Positions 13,101 to 23,971 of a DNA stretch of 64,000 nt are shown piece after piece. How positions within the stretch are numbered: the stretch's first letter is position 1; each line of letters begins with the position of its first letter. The notes under the pieces were generated by a model. It saw only the letters and a program-made list of their open reading frames with translations, was not told the origin of the DNA and made no database searches. This DNA is from Hofstenia miamia (lineage: Eukaryota; Xenacoelomorpha; Acoela; Hofsteniidae): contig CABFPE010000081.1 of NCBI GenBank assembly GCA_900660155.1, forward strand, positions 940,781 to 1,004,780, read 5' to 3'. A program made the position numbers and the translations under genes.

Positions 13101-14395
13101 ATTTTACTGTAAAACTTAACTGTACAAAATGAAATTTAAAGAAAAACATTTTAAAATAACTTTGTAAAAATGTGACTTGAAACTTACGGGCATTTTGTGA
13201 AGGAAGCACTATTACAAAATAACTGTTTTAGCGAATTTCATCATAGAAATCCTGTTATGCTCATTTCAGTTAATTTAGTGGGTGATGATAATCTTAAATA
13301 AATTAATTTCCAAAATTCAATTCGATTTAAACCTCAGAATGAAATATTCCATAAAAAATTTGAGTGAAAGCTTTAAATAATTCAAGCTTGATTATATATG
13401 GGAAAATTTCTTCAATAAGTGTTTCCGAAGTGTTAAGCTATAAGGCAGTTTTGATAATATCGGTTTAGATTATCATGAATGTAATCATAGTGTCTCCTAT
13501 GAATAATGGTTAGGGTCATATATTGGCTTATTCTCCTTTAATTCGTTTACAAGTATATATTTCGTCTGTAATTGCAGTAAATTTGTGTTTACGTTTAAAA
13601 TTTCACTTCATTTTAAACAATAATACATAGGATCGCAATTAAAATCACTCGTTTATGCTTTAGTATTTGTATTAATAATGTAGCAAACATCACTAATTCT
13701 TTGTCAGAAACCCCTAGTTTTAGAATGTCATATAATGTGCTGAAGTGAAAAAGAGCTCGGGACAAAACATGTTCAACTTTGCTTAATTCTCTGTCGACGA
13801 GTTCTGAATTATTCCAAATTTAAGATATGTACAAAACTACATTTTGGGATTTTGGACATTAAATTTTGACCTCAAGGTCCTAATAATTTAATCTAAATTT
13901 GGTTTTCTTTTGAATTCGCAGAATTACAGAAAATCAATTAAACCATAAACCTCGTAAGTAAGAAGCCACTTTCTTAGATCTTCAGTTCTACAATAGCTAA
14001 GTCTTAGCATAAAATGAGAAATGACATCATTTCTGATTTTGCTGACAATCGATGCTTGCGATTCTGTTGATTGATATATTATGAAAGTCTTCTCAAAACT
14101 TCTTAATTGTGTAATAAGGTAATCTTTCCATTCATCAGAATGTTTTGAAAACTAAACAGTTGGTTATTCCATAATATAAAAATTAGCATTTCTGAACATA
14201 ATTTCATATAATGAGGGAACATACTTTGAGATTCGCAGCTTCAAAAGTTCTCAAGAGCTTAAGCCGTTCAACAAGCAGTTTATCAACTTCTTCAATATTG
14301 GCAGTGCCAGTAGGTGGTTGTGAATAATATGATAACGATTGACATTCATCTTTAGATAATTGAGCTGAGGTCTTCGGCCGAGTGCGAATTAGCAT
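4180..14395 (-). CDS. PRIM2: DNA primase large subunit (partial; 5 exons)
   Basis: The product is the regulatory, iron-sulfur subunit of primase, which works with PRIM1 and DNA polymerase alpha in the nucleus to start RNA primers. Exons in transcript order are 14395-14225, 14151-13951, 8926-8693, 4736-4413 and 4283-4180. The first four end in phase 0. The ATG is at 14395. Recognisable landmarks are the DVISHFMLRLSYC block in exon 2, PFTSALDLVRQRKAYL in exon 3, DERLSQRLLNLSQDYIG and KITLDQLPKL in exon 4, then SCFPPCMR, whose CMR cysteine matches the first Fe-S ligand. GLEHDDAL and the DLDQFNKKYSY end follow in exon 5. All four acceptors are TAG. The other three Fe-S cysteines should be in further exons, which I did not find to the left. 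The introns carry a P element and a piggyBac element. Confidence 0.94.
4737..5446. other. PRIM2 intron 3, no gene
   Basis: AT-rich intronic sequence between PRIM2 exon 4 and the foldback repeats. A short motif (GGCGATACA.TATCAAAC) occurs twice, near 5020 and 5090. I see nothing coding. Confidence 0.6.
5447..5574. repeat. Foldback element A
   Basis: The ends are inverted: AAGGCTACGGTGAGACCACGTGAT on the left opposes ATCACG..TTGACCGTAGCCT on the right. A GATTGGTAAC / TTTACCAA pair and CTAATTATCTCGGTGGTTAGACGTGC inside are shared with element B immediately next to it. This is a non-autonomous foldback in a PRIM2 intron. Confidence 0.65.
5575..5793. repeat. Foldback element B, near-perfect about 95-bp arms
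   Basis: The left arm runs from AGGCCACGGTTAGACT through GATAATTAGCGATGTGACGATCAC. The right arm is its reverse complement with only small indels. About 28 bases of GC-richer loop (around CGAACGCGCACG) separate them. It abuts element A and shares its inner TTAGCGAT / ATCGCTAA and GGTGGTTAGACGTGC motifs. A transcript through this PRIM2 intron could form a long hairpin. Confidence 0.8.
5794..6708. other. PRIM2 intron, no gene
   Basis: AT-rich. Opposed ORFs at about 5907-6143 contain a short imperfect palindrome around GTTTGACGAG and CGTCAAAC, and nothing I recognise as protein. Confidence 0.5.
6713..8666 (+). mobile_element. piggyBac-like DNA transposon with both ends
   Basis: TTAA target duplications at 6709-6712 and 8667-8670 flank a perfect 13-bp terminal inverted repeat (CACTAGAAGTACC at 6713; GGTACTTCTAGTG ending at 8666). 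Subterminal palindromes follow (GGGGTCATGTTGACCC near 6729; GGGTCAATTTGACCCC near 8633). Length is about 1.95 kb. It sits in a PRIM2 intron. The right TTAA ends 22 bp from the edge of PRIM2 exon 3 and leaves its splice donor intact. Confidence 0.93.
6860..8192 (+). pseudogene. piggyBac transposase, frameshifted
   Basis: This is the cut-and-paste transposase of the enclosing element, broken into several frames. Landmarks in order are an acidic N-terminus (6862-7000), DDWRVLLHELDAF...GAHKA (7290-7370), RNRFIEIMKFLRFD (7430-7470), GTNITVDEELFPTKSQCRF with the first catalytic Asp and QYMPNK.NKFGIKFRIWG (7570-7690), a shifted VTMDNFFTSVNFA with the second Asp (about 7750-7790), and KNVLLLSTKHS...KPETVTFYNSTKFGVDAFGQM with RWPVQLFYNILDLAAINAHILY (7935-8160). 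At least three frameshifts separate these blocks, so it is unlikely to be active. Confidence 0.9.
9415..11675 (+). pseudogene. THAP-domain P-element transposase (THAP9-like), one frameshift
   Basis: Exon 1 (9415-9696) encodes a complete THAP zinc finger: CCAPLC, then FKFPR, a W, CEKHF (the C-x2-H pair) and the closing LNPGSVPTKF. Exon 2 (9972-10117) and exon 3 (from 10215) follow in phase, with GT donors and TAG acceptors. NVNLALGI near 10668-10690 and WWSILNAKSQ near 10745 are joined by a 1-nt frameshift around 10690. The frame is then open to 11675 and includes RYRQMSGGRFLVDLYEV (about 11030-11080) and FIAGYIAHKF, both characteristic of P-type transposases. Apart from that frameshift it looks nearly complete, so it may be recent. 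A sequencing error cannot be excluded. Confidence 0.88.
11766..12485. other. Chimeric assembly insert and false duplication
   Basis: NNNN at 11766-11769 is followed by about 250 bp of the LINE family (11770-12022, same strand sense as 15777-16027). After a single N (12023), 12024 to about 12485 repeats 11307 to about 11765, the P-transposase C-terminus. An ORF that crosses the N at 12023 is therefore not a real gene. Confidence 0.9.
12552..13950. other. PRIM2 intron 2, no gene
   Basis: AT-rich sequence between the P element and PRIM2 exon 2. I see no conserved protein blocks on either strand. Confidence 0.6.
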
Positions 14396-14775
14396 TAAAA
14401 TATATAACTAAAACATACAAAATCGGGATATCTCGAAAATGTAAACGTTATTTTCAAATATTGACAACAAATGCAAATATGATTATTCAGCTATATTTAA
14501 AAAATAATAATTTGCAATTGAATGTACATAAAATATAATTGGGAAGATTACCAAAACTATATATATAAAATCTTGAATGAATATGAAAAATCTTTTTGGA
14601 AATTTTTTACATAAGGGAAGGAGACTGTCTTGTGCTTTCAGAATACGCATTGGTATTCAGCTGCATACATTAAGACATATTCAAAGAAATATGACGACTT
14701 AGATGCAGTTCCAATCTAATTGCGTTTGGTGTAATGATTTTGCATGCAATTCTTTAATTCTTTGTAAATAAAAAT
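14396..14775. other. PRIM2 upstream region
   Basis: About 380 bp between the PRIM2 start codon and the 3' tail of a LINE. The PRIM2 5' UTR and promoter should lie here. I see no motif that I can assign. Confidence 0.4.
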
Positions 14776-16846
14776 TAGTAATAAAAATAATAATCAATGA
14801 CTTTATTTAGCCGCTGAAGGCATACACAACAAAAAAATAAAAACAAGTCAAGTTTTACGGCAGCGAGTCACAGGAGATGAAATAGGAGCAAATGGAAGAG
14901 TAGGCGAAGTTGGAGAAGGGCTCAGCAAAGAGGAAAGCCATCAAAGATTTCTTGAAGCTCGGTGGCGGGGAAAATAAACAATCGCTGTGGAAGGGGTTGA
15001 GAGTCAAGATGTAATTAGCAGCAGTACAAGCACGATTGAAAAACGAGTGAAGGGTGCGATGTTTCTTCGTACAACGAATGGAGAAGGTGACAACATCATC
15101 AGAGCGAGTGCAGCAGGAATTAGAGAACTTAATGAAATCAAAAGGATCAAGATCCAATTTGCGAGTCAGTAGTCGATTGAACAGAAGGAGATCACAGGCA
15201 TGGAAGTAGAGTGACAGCGGGAGAGTGGAGAATTTTAGCAGAGCGTCTTTATAGTCCAAAGAGGAAATCCATTTGAAAGCGCGTTTCTGGAAACGTTCCA
15301 TGGAGTGGAACAAAGCACGAGAAGGCCACCAACAAGGAGACGCGCAGAGAAGAATGCCGCGAGGAATGGACTTGAACAAAGATAGTTTCACGGCGGACGA
15401 GGTATTAAAATGAACATTACGGAAAAGGGCAAATAGCGAGGAATTGGCTTTGCGGAGACGCAAAGACACGTGTAAGGTCCAATTTAAGTTTGCAGCAAGT
15501 TGAACTCCAAAATGAGTATGAGGCGCAAAGTTCACAGGTAGAGGCAAATCAGAAGGGGGAGCCACAGAAAAGGAAATATCACATGTCTTGGTAGTGCTAA
15601 AATCAAGATGGTTGACAGAGGACCAAGTAGACAAGTGCTCAAGATCAGAAAAAATGTTAGAAGCAAAAGACCAACCAAAATCAAAAATTGCAGTGTCGTC
15701 GACATACAACAGGCAAGACGAGTTGAGAACAGAATGAGGGAGGTCGTTAATAACAACGAGGAAAAAAAGAACAGTAAACACTGAGCCTTGAGGGGCACCA
15801 CTAGTAACGGAGACTGGAGAAGAGATAGATGAGTTGATTTTGACACACTGGTGGCGATTGGTCAGGTAAGACTGGAACAGTTCGATGAAATCCACATCAA
15901 AACCAAATAAACGTAACTTGTCAAGCAAAATGGAATGAGAGAGGCGATCAAACGATTTTGAGATGTCAAGAAAGAGTGAAAGTAGCAGTTTTCGATCAGT
16001 GAGCAGGTTAGTAATCGTAGAGCGACCAGGAAGGTTGCCATGCTGGGAAGAAGAGATGAGGTGACGAATTTTTGGGAATACATAACGAAAAACAAGGCGT
16101 TCAAAGATAATAGACAGTCGAGATAGAATAGCTATTGGGTGGTAGGACGTGACCTGCGAGGAGGGAAGCTGATTAGATTTTAACAGCGGAGAAATCCAAG
16201 ATGTCTTCCAACAGGCGGGATAGCGCTTAGTGGAGCAAATGAAGGAGTAAAGATGCTTTAAATGGATAGAAAGCGTGGAGGAGGTTTCATGAATTACAAA
16301 GGAAGGAACACCGTCAGGATAACAAGGACCAGACAACTTGCAAGATTTAAGCATGAGAGAAATATCATGAGCGCTGAAGACCATATCACAAAGTCGGATT
16401 AGCGGGGAGGCAGCAGGCGGACCAGGGCACATGGAAACAGGTACAGAGAAGTTAGAGGCAAAATACGCGTTGAACAGATCAGCTTTCTCCAGGTCAGAGT
16501 GAGCAGAAAGAAGGTTCCATCTCAAATTGGGGAGCTCAGGCTTGGAATGAAGAGAACACAGGAAGGAATAAGAGTCTTGAAGAGAACCGAACGAGAAGCT
16601 GGACAGAAAAGAGACTTTGTCAAGTTCGATAAAATTGATACCATCTTCTGTGAGAGAAGCAAGCTTCGGAGAAGCAGTAGTACCAGAATGGCGTTTGTAA
16701 GACTCCAATTTAATCAAGGAGTGCACAGTTAGGGACGAAAAATAGAAAGGAAGAGAAGCACGCTTTTTCCGCAGACGAGGAACATAAGAAATAACTTGAT
16801 GTAAGAAAGTAAACCAATCGTCAACTGAGAAGGAATCACTAAAAAC
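14776..16846 (-). mobile_element. CR1/Jockey-like LINE, 5'-truncated at an N join
   Basis: Read on the minus strand it ends with the 3' UTR (TGTATGCCTTCAGCGGCTAA, ATAAAG) and a simple (ATT)n-type tail at 14776-14800, as in CR1/L2/Jockey-type non-LTR elements. The same 3' end recurs on the plus strand at 17310-17370. The 5' side is cut by the N at 16847, where the orientation flips. Confidence 0.85.
14855..16726 (-). pseudogene. LINE ORF2 reverse transcriptase, nearly open (about 620 aa)
   Basis: This is a non-LTR RT that would copy element RNA at a nicked target. Visible RT blocks are PDGVPSFVIHE, SYHPIAILSRLSIIFERLV, HGNLPGRSTITNLL, LFLDISKSFDRLSHSILLDKL, TSGAPQGSVF and the catalytic box CLLYVDDTAIF. 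A C-terminal helical region with W/L-rich blocks follows (TLHVSLRLRKANSSLFALFRN). Compared with the copy near 19070, a short segment after the GRSTITNLL block (NLLTD) is missing. The upstream endonuclease is absent here because of the join. The long open frame suggests a fairly young copy. Confidence 0.88.
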
Positions 16847-16847
16847 N

Positions 16848-17370
16848 AGAAACGCGCTTTCAAATGGATTTCCTCTTTGGACTATAAAGACGCTCTGCTG
16901 AAATTCTCCACTCTCCCGCTGTCACTCTACTTCCATGCCTGTGATCTCCTTCTGTTCAATCGACTACTGACTCGCAAATTGGATCTTGATCCTTTTGATT
17001 TCATTAAGTTCTCCAATTCCTGCTGCACTCGCTCTGATGATGTTGTCACCTTCTCCATTCGTCGTACAAAGAAACATCGCACCCTTCACTCGTTTTTCAA
17101 TCGTGCTTGTACTGCTGCTAATTACATCTTGACTCGCAATCCTCCAACAGCGATTGATTTCTTTTCCCCACCACCGAGCTTCAAGAAATCTTTGATGGCT
17201 TTCCTCTTTGCTGAGCCCTTCTCCGACTTCGCCTACTCTTCCATTTGCTCCTATTTCATCTCTTGTGACTGTCCTCGCTGCCGTAAAACTTGACTTGTTT
17301 TTATTTTCTTGTTGTGTATGCCTTCAGCGGCTAAATAAAGTCATTGATTATTATTATTATTATTATAGGA
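16848..17370 (+). mobile_element. LINE 3' end, plus strand
   Basis: This is the same LINE family in the opposite orientation. It starts at an N (16847) within the C-terminal coding region (open from 16877, SLYFHACDLLLFNRLL...) and runs through the stop, the TTCAGCGGCTAAATAAAG 3' UTR and an (ATT)n tail near 17340-17367. It is almost identical to the reverse complement of 14780-15290. The head-to-head arrangement with the preceding copy is probably an assembly join. Confidence 0.88.
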
Positions 17371-18049
17371 TTAAGAAAGAGCAATATGTCTGTAAATGAA
17401 AAACTAACTATTTTAAAAGGTAAAAAATCTAAAGTAAGATTTAACACTAATCTAGATAAGGCAAATAATCCAGCATATGCGTGGGTTATTTTAGTTTAGC
17501 AAGATGTAATACGAGACCGTACATTTAAAATTCGCTGAAAATACCTTAACAGTAAAAATGTTTATTTTGTTTGGGATGATGTACACTCTGATTGTAGAAA
17601 AAATGCTGTGGCAATACCAGCCATTTTATAATAAATTGAATTATGACAATGGGTGATTTCACTCGTGACAATCCGTAAGTTTTTTCCAGTTGTCAAAAAT
17701 TCTTATCGAGTTCATTGTTTTTCAATTACATTTCTTTGCGACGCGGATTGTTAGTTAAATATTATTTTGACGGTCTCAAATGCATAGTTAAATTATTGCT
17801 TGTTACATAATAAGAAGGACTTGAAAAAATTTTGTTAAGTCCTTATATTTTTTGCGAAGCAAATTCTTGTAGTTTGAGAGAAAAAATACATATTTTACAA
17901 CGAGTTTGCACCTAACTTAACTTATTTGGATATGAAAATCTCTATACTGCTAGATATGTGACTACATTTTATAGTCATAGAAATTTAAATTGCAACGACC
18001 TTCATTATTCACACATCAAATCATAATAGTAAACAAAATGTCTGCTAGA
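17371..18049. other. No recognisable gene
   Basis: A short plus-strand frame at 17386-17500 begins MSVNEKLTILKGKKSK, and a NVYFVWDDVHSDCRKNAV stretch lies near 17555. I cannot place either in a family, so this may be an unclassified repeat. Confidence 0.35.
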
Positions 18050-21026
18050 ATGCGCTCGACTCAACTGACCCTTATGAGTCTGCAGTTTTAGAAGTTTTTG
18101 CCTGCTATTCTCTTGAACAACTTGTATTTTCTCCTACTTCCAGCTCCTCTCTGCTTGATTTGGTTCTGTGCTCTCACCCCAATTACATATTCGACATATC
18201 AGTAATCCCTGTTCCTGCTAAGCTGTCAGATCACTCATTCGTATGCTTCAATCTGTATGTCAACTCTACTTCTCCATCTGCTAATCCTGCTACTCCACAA
18301 TATGCTCGATTTAACAGTGACTTTCTATCACTTAATTCTGCTCTCTCATCTTCGCTCTCAGTTTTTAGTGATTCCTTCACAGTTGATGATTGGTTCACTT
18401 TCTTACACCAAGTTATTTCTTCTTATGTTCCTCGTCGGAGGAAAAAGCGTCTTTTCTTTTCGATTTGTCGTCCCTTACTGTGCAGACCTTGAATAAATTG
18501 GATTCTTACAAACGCCATTCGGGTACTACTGCTTCTCCGAAGCTTGCTTCTCGTCTGGTTCTCTTCAAGACTCTTATTCCTTCCTGAGGTCTCTTCATTT
18601 CAAGCCAGAGCTCCCCAATTTGAGATGGAATCTTCTTTCTGCTCACTCTGGCCTGGAGAAAGCTGATCTTTTCAACGCGCATTTTGCCCCTAATATTTCT
18701 CTACCTGCCTAAATCTTGCCAGGTATGCCGGTCCTTGCTATCCTGACGGTGTCCCTTCCTTTGTAATTCATGAAACCTCCTCCACGCTTTCTATCCATTT
18801 AAAGCATCTTTACTCCTTCATTTGCTCCACTAAGCGCTATCCCGCCTGTTGGAAGACATCTTGGATTTCTCCGCTGTTAAAATCTAATCAGCTTCCCCCC
18901 TGGCAGGTGACGTCCTATCGCCCAATAGCTATTCTATCTCGACTGTCTATCATCTTTCAACGCCTTGTTTGTCGTTATGTATTCCCAAAAATTCGTCACC
19001 ACATCTCTTCTTCTCAGCATGGCAACCTTCCTGGTCGCTCTACGATTACTAACCTGCTCACTCTGATCGAAAACTGCACTCTGATTGTAATGATCCGGCT
19101 TGTATTATCTTTCTTTCTTGACATCTCAAAAGCGTTTGATCGCCTCCCTCATTCCATTCTGCTTGACAAGTTACATTTATTTGGTTTTGATGCGGATTTC
19201 ATCGAACTGTTCCAGTCTTACCTGACCAATCGCCACCAGTGTGTCAAAATCAACTCATCTATCTCTTCTCCAGTCTCCGTTACTAGTGGTTCCCCTCAAG
19301 GCTCAGTGTTTGCTATTCTTTTCTTCCTCGTTGCCATTAACGACCTCCCTCATTCTGTTCTCAATTCGTCTTGCCTGTTGTATGTCGATGACACAGCGGT
19401 TTTATATTTTGGCTGGTCTTTTGCTCCTAACATTTCTTCTGATCTTGGGCATTTGTCTACATGCTCCTCTGTCAACCATCTTAATTTTAGCGCTAGCAAG
19501 ACATGTGGTANAGCATCTTTACTCCTTCATTTGCTCCTCTAAGCGCTATTCCGCCTGTTGGAAGACATCTTGGATTTCTCCGCTGTTAAAATCTAATCAG
19601 CTTCCCCCCTGGCAGGTGACGTCCTATCGCCCAATAGCTATTCTATCTCGACTGTCTATCATCTTTCAACGCCTTGTTTGTCGTTATGTATTCCCAAAAA
19701 TTCGTCACCACATCTCTTCTTCTCAGCATGGCAACCTTCCTGGTCGCTCTACGATTACTAACCTGCTCACTCTGATCGAAAACTGCACTCTGATTGTAAT
19801 GATCCGGCTTGTATTATCTTTCTTTCTTGACATCTCAAAAGCGTTTGATCGCCTCCCTCATTCCATTCTGCTTGACAAGTTACATTTATTTGGTTTTGAT
19901 GCGGATTTCATCGAACTGTTCCAGTCTTACCTGACCAATCGCCACCAGTGTGTCAAAATCAACNGCAACAACAGAAACCGAAGGATAATGAATCGAAAGA
20001 AATGGGACGGATGTCAAGGTTAGGAAGACGTGAGGCAATGAGAACACCTCCATGGCGACCACTGGATCGATCCATACGAGAAAGAACTCTAAGAGTAGAG
20101 TTGGGAAAAACACCACTATCAGCAATGGCAGGATCAAGCCAGGTTTCGGTGATGAAAATGAAGTCAACACGAGATTGCAAGAAGAAATTGTAAAAACTGA
20201 GACGACGNTAACATTTCTTCTGATCTTGGGCATTTGTCTACATGCTCCTCTGTCAACCATCTTAATTTTAGCGCTAGCAAGACATGTGGTATTTCCTTTT
20301 CCGTGGCTCCCCTTCTGATTTGCTTTTACCTGTGAATTTTGCACCTCATCATACTCATTTTGGAGTTCAACTTGCTGCAAAATTAAATTGGACTGGACAT
20401 GTGTCTTTGCGTCTCCGCAAAGCTAATTCCTCGCTATTTGCCCTTTTCCGTAATGTTCCTTTTAATACCTCATCCGCTGTGAAACTCTCTTTGTTAAGCC
20501 CATTCCTCGTGCTATTCTTCTTTATGCGTCTCCCTGTTGGTGGCCTTCCCGTGCTTTTTTCCACTCCATGGAACATTTCCAGAAACGCACATTCAAATGG
20601 ATTTCCCATTTGGCCTATACAGACGCTCTGCTGAAATTCTCAACTCTCCCACTGTCACTCCACTTTCATGCCTGTAATCTCGTCCTGTTCAATCGTTAGA
20701 CCTTGATCCATTTGATTTTATCTCGTTCTCTAACTCCCACTCTAATCGCGCTGATGGTGCTGTCATGTTCGTCGTCTTAAGACACATCACACCCTTCACT
20801 CGTTTTTCAATAGTGTTTGTGCTTCTGCGAATTTCTTACTGACTCTAAATCCTCCAATTGCCATTGATTTTTTACCTCGGACACGACCTTCAAGAAATCT
20901 TTGATGTCTTTCCTATTCGATGTTCCTTTGTCTCACTTTGACTACACTTCCATCTGGTCGTACTTGATTTGACTTTTTAATTTTTGTTTTGTTTCGCCCT
21001 AACCGTCTTTCATTATTATTATTATT
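18050..21026 (+). mobile_element. LINE copy, plus strand, fragmented by assembly joins
   Basis: The same LINE family. The endonuclease C-terminus comes first (18090-18260: SLLDLVLCSHPNYIFDI, then LSDHSFVCFNL with the SDH catalytic motif). RT follows (18907-19510: RPIAILSRLSIIFQRLV, FFLDISKAFDRLPHSILLDKL, TSGSPQGSVF, LLYVDDTAVL). The C-terminal region is at 20280-20950 and an (ATT)n tail ends at 21026. Frameshifts break the ORF, and the joins at 19511, 19964 and 20208 insert duplicated and inverted pieces. Confidence 0.85.
19512..20207. other. Duplicated and inverted LINE pieces between N joins
   Basis: 19512-19963 repeats about 18812-19263 almost exactly. 19965-20207 is in the opposite sense. 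On the minus strand it encodes the LINE endonuclease N-terminus (VDFIFITETWLDPAIADSGV, GRHGGVLIASR). 20209 onward then resumes by repeating about 19430. The order does not make an element and is best explained by contig joins. Confidence 0.85.
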
Positions 21027-21030
21027 AAGC

Positions 21031-21287
21031 GCAATTTAGCTTGTATTCATCGCCCTTATAATAGGTCATTTCGGCAAAATTTGAAAGCCCCTTATCTCCT
21101 AAACAAATCCTCTTATCTTACTCAAACTTACTGCACTTTTGAAGCATTTCATAGCGAAGCTACAAACGAAGTTTCATTGAAATCGGATAAAAAATGAAGC
21201 CAAATAATGCAAATGGCGCTGAATACTATGTAGAGCACGCTAAATACACAAAAATCCCCGAAAATCAGCTATTCAGCGCCATTATAA
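21031..21287. repeat. Dispersed repeat, copy 2
   Basis: The partner of 2121-2376 with the same landmarks and end. It starts directly after the (ATT)n tail of the preceding LINE. Confidence 0.7.
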
Positions 21288-23018
21288 AATCACCAAGACA
21301 GAGATCAAGATAAAGATCAATTTAAGGTTGGTGAGTATCTGTAACTGAATGACCAAATGCAAATTAAAAATTCCAAAAATAAGATTGATTATCGTAGAAC
21401 TATTCAGGGCTAAGAAATGGCATAAAAACTGTCAAAAGCATTAACCTCATGAAACAATAAGCCTCCAAAGAAAATCTATTGCAAAATTTAAATTTTAAAC
21501 ATTCCATTTTAAAAATCAATATTTATTCAGAATTTACACAAACAATAAATGCGATGTAATATGAATCCTTATTAATTGAAAGCAATGTATTACTAGAAAT
21601 ATGTGCAAGTTAGTAAAACATAAGGTGTAAAATATCTACTGCAGGTGAGTAAGGTATTACGCATAATCCTCGAGGAAGCCTAGCCTCGACGCTATTATGA
21701 GCAGGTATTTGATAAGCAAAATCTGCATCAATATATTAATATTCATAGCATATTACCTTCATGTTTGAAAACGTTATTAACTGAGTGAGCGTATCAAATA
21801 CCTGCTGAGAATACAACTATACTTTGAAATTTTATATTTTTCGTTATGAAAATTTTTCCTATTATCTAAAACTGTATATTCAATTATTCAATTATTCGAT
21901 TGCTTAAAATAGTTTACTGAAAGTCGGCTAAAGCTAAAGTGAGCTAAAATGTAATAGTACTTCAATATTGATATTTCTAGATTTTTAATTATTAACGAAT
22001 TGATTATACGTTTACTTTTCTTTCAAATTTATATTAACATCTATATATTTCAACAAAAGGAAATAATCTATTAAAGACGCAATTAAGTAAACTACATTTT
22101 GCAATGCGCGTAACACAGGCCTGCCAACACTTTCGCATTGAGGTGGAGATCTCCAGCTTTTCAAGATTTCCCCAAGTCGCCCGCTTTCAATATAAAATAT
22201 AATGCAATTCTTTACCTCTTAAATAAGTTTTGCAAAAGAACCAATTTTGACAATATTTTTTAAATCCTTTTTGAAAATATTGGATTCAATTTAAATTTCT
22301 AATAATATATTGATGAAAGAGAAACCACAGACACAAATATGAATGTTGTGTTTGTTGATAATTAAGGACTGTTATTCAGTAATTGCGAACTGCTAATCAG
22401 TTAGTAGTGAGAACAACAAAATTAAGAAAACTTTCAAATAATGTCATTGAAATATATTTACTTCCAAGACATCACGTTAAAAGGCGCCTTTGCTACAAGC
22501 AGTAGCAGTTTGTTAGATTTATGTAATTTGGGAGTGGGTATAATTATATACTATATTAACGGTTGAAGCAGCAAGTAGCAGTAAACCAAACTAGCTAATA
22601 CTGTGTCATGTGTACAACACAAAGAAATGCTTGTTAGCCTGTTATTGCAAAAGGGGCTCATCAATGCTAGACAACTGCTGTGAAACTTGGGCATACGTTT
22701 ACTAATGTTTGCGGTCAACAAGAACGAAAAACGCATTTCCCATTGCAATTCTCCAAATTATATAATGCAATAATTGTATTCATATATTTCAGCTGAAAGT
22801 ATGGTAGTGATGTTGACATTGTTTAGGCGAATGATTTTGATAATGTACAAACTGCATGCTAATGCTGCAAATGTAGATAAGGGTGGAAAATAGAATTTAA
22901 CAAAGGCATTCATTTTATAAAATTTAAATGGGTTGTTTTTCATTCTTTGTTACTTTTTATTAGCATTGATTAGTGATATAAATTAAAATTATCTTACTAT
23001 CTAGTAAAAAATATCTAT
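21288..23018. other. No gene; contains a 15-bp perfect inverted repeat
   Basis: AT-rich. AGCAGGTATTTGATA at 21700-21714 is mirrored by TATCAAATACCTGCT at 21792-21806, which could be a small hairpin element. I recognise no coding block on either strand. Confidence 0.5.
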
Positions 23019-23241
23019 ATCAAGCTGCACTTTTGAAACAATTTTTGTCGTTTCAAGTAATTTTTGCAACCCCCACATTTATCAAATATTTCCGGCTTTC
23101 GTCAATTATGTGCTGGCCGAATAAAAATATATATATCAAGCTGCACTTTTGAAACAATTTTTGTCGTTTCAAGTTTTTTTTGCAACCCCCACATTTATCA
23201 AATATTTCCGGCTTTCGTCAATAATGTGTTGGCCGAATAAA
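23019..23241. repeat. Tandem duplication, 116-bp unit, two copies
   Basis: The unit CAAGCTGCACTTTTGAAACA ... TTGGCCGAATAAA occurs at 23021 and 23137 with a few substitutions. No N lies between the units, so it is probably a real tandem repeat. Confidence 0.8.
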
Positions 23242-23712
23242 TCTTGGACTTAAGTAGAAAAAAAATTATGTATGTAGAAACACTATTTAGTTTATCAAAA
23301 TTGCGTTGATTTATAATTTATTGATTAAAAAACTATCTCTTTTTAGCTCACTTCAGCTAACACAGCTTAAAATCATGATTTTGTTAAGTAATTTAAATTA
23401 ATAAACATAATCATGCCAAAATGCATTTTAGCAAAATGTAGCAAATTGTAGGATCAGGATCAGGGAATGGGGGAGATTCACAAAATATTAATCTGTTTGA
23501 AATTACTTTAGTTTTATATATTTTGGTCTGAAAACAAGAAAATATGATGCCAGGTATCAATTTTTCATATATTTAGAGAAAATTCAGATTTTCTTGCTTA
23601 ATTCCATCACTTATTTGTTTCATAGTATAATAAAATACAGCATTGATGTATGTACTACTGGTAATACTTGTGATATTAATATTAGAGTATATTTGACACT
23701 TAGTATATTTAT
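23242..23712. other. No gene seen
   Basis: AT-rich sequence left of the retroelement's terminal repeat. Confidence 0.5.
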
Positions 23713-23848
23713 GCTTCAAACATTTTACAAATTAAATAATCTATCATATCCATGTGTTTTACATTTAATCAATATTACATTTTAGTCTTAGTTACTTTCA
23801 TTCTTTCTCTCACTTTGACCAAACATGGCTTGTGATGGATTATGCCCC
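23713..23848 (-). repeat. Possible 3' LTR remnant
   Basis: About 136 bp matching 35466-35632 at roughly 95% identity apart from a 30-bp tandem insertion in the other copy. It begins GCTTCAAACATTTTACAAAT and ends near GATGGATTATGCC. I see no clear TG..CA ends or target duplication, so the LTR assignment is tentative. Confidence 0.5.
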
Positions 23849-23971
23849 ACTTCCCCACCAGCATAGCTAATTAAGAATGGCTACTCTCTCTAAATGAACA
23901 ATCTCTTCTGCCTTCTTTTTGATGCTGTTACTTCTGACATTTCCCAGTTTACTTTTTCATACTGCTCTTCT

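Noticed and set aside
19241-20023. 260-codon ORF across two N positions
   Set aside because: It joins duplicated LINE pieces through Ns at 19511 and 19964 and is not a biological reading frame.
22998-23241. CRISPR-like or satellite array
   Set aside because: Only two long units with no spacers; this is a simple tandem duplication in a eukaryotic genome.
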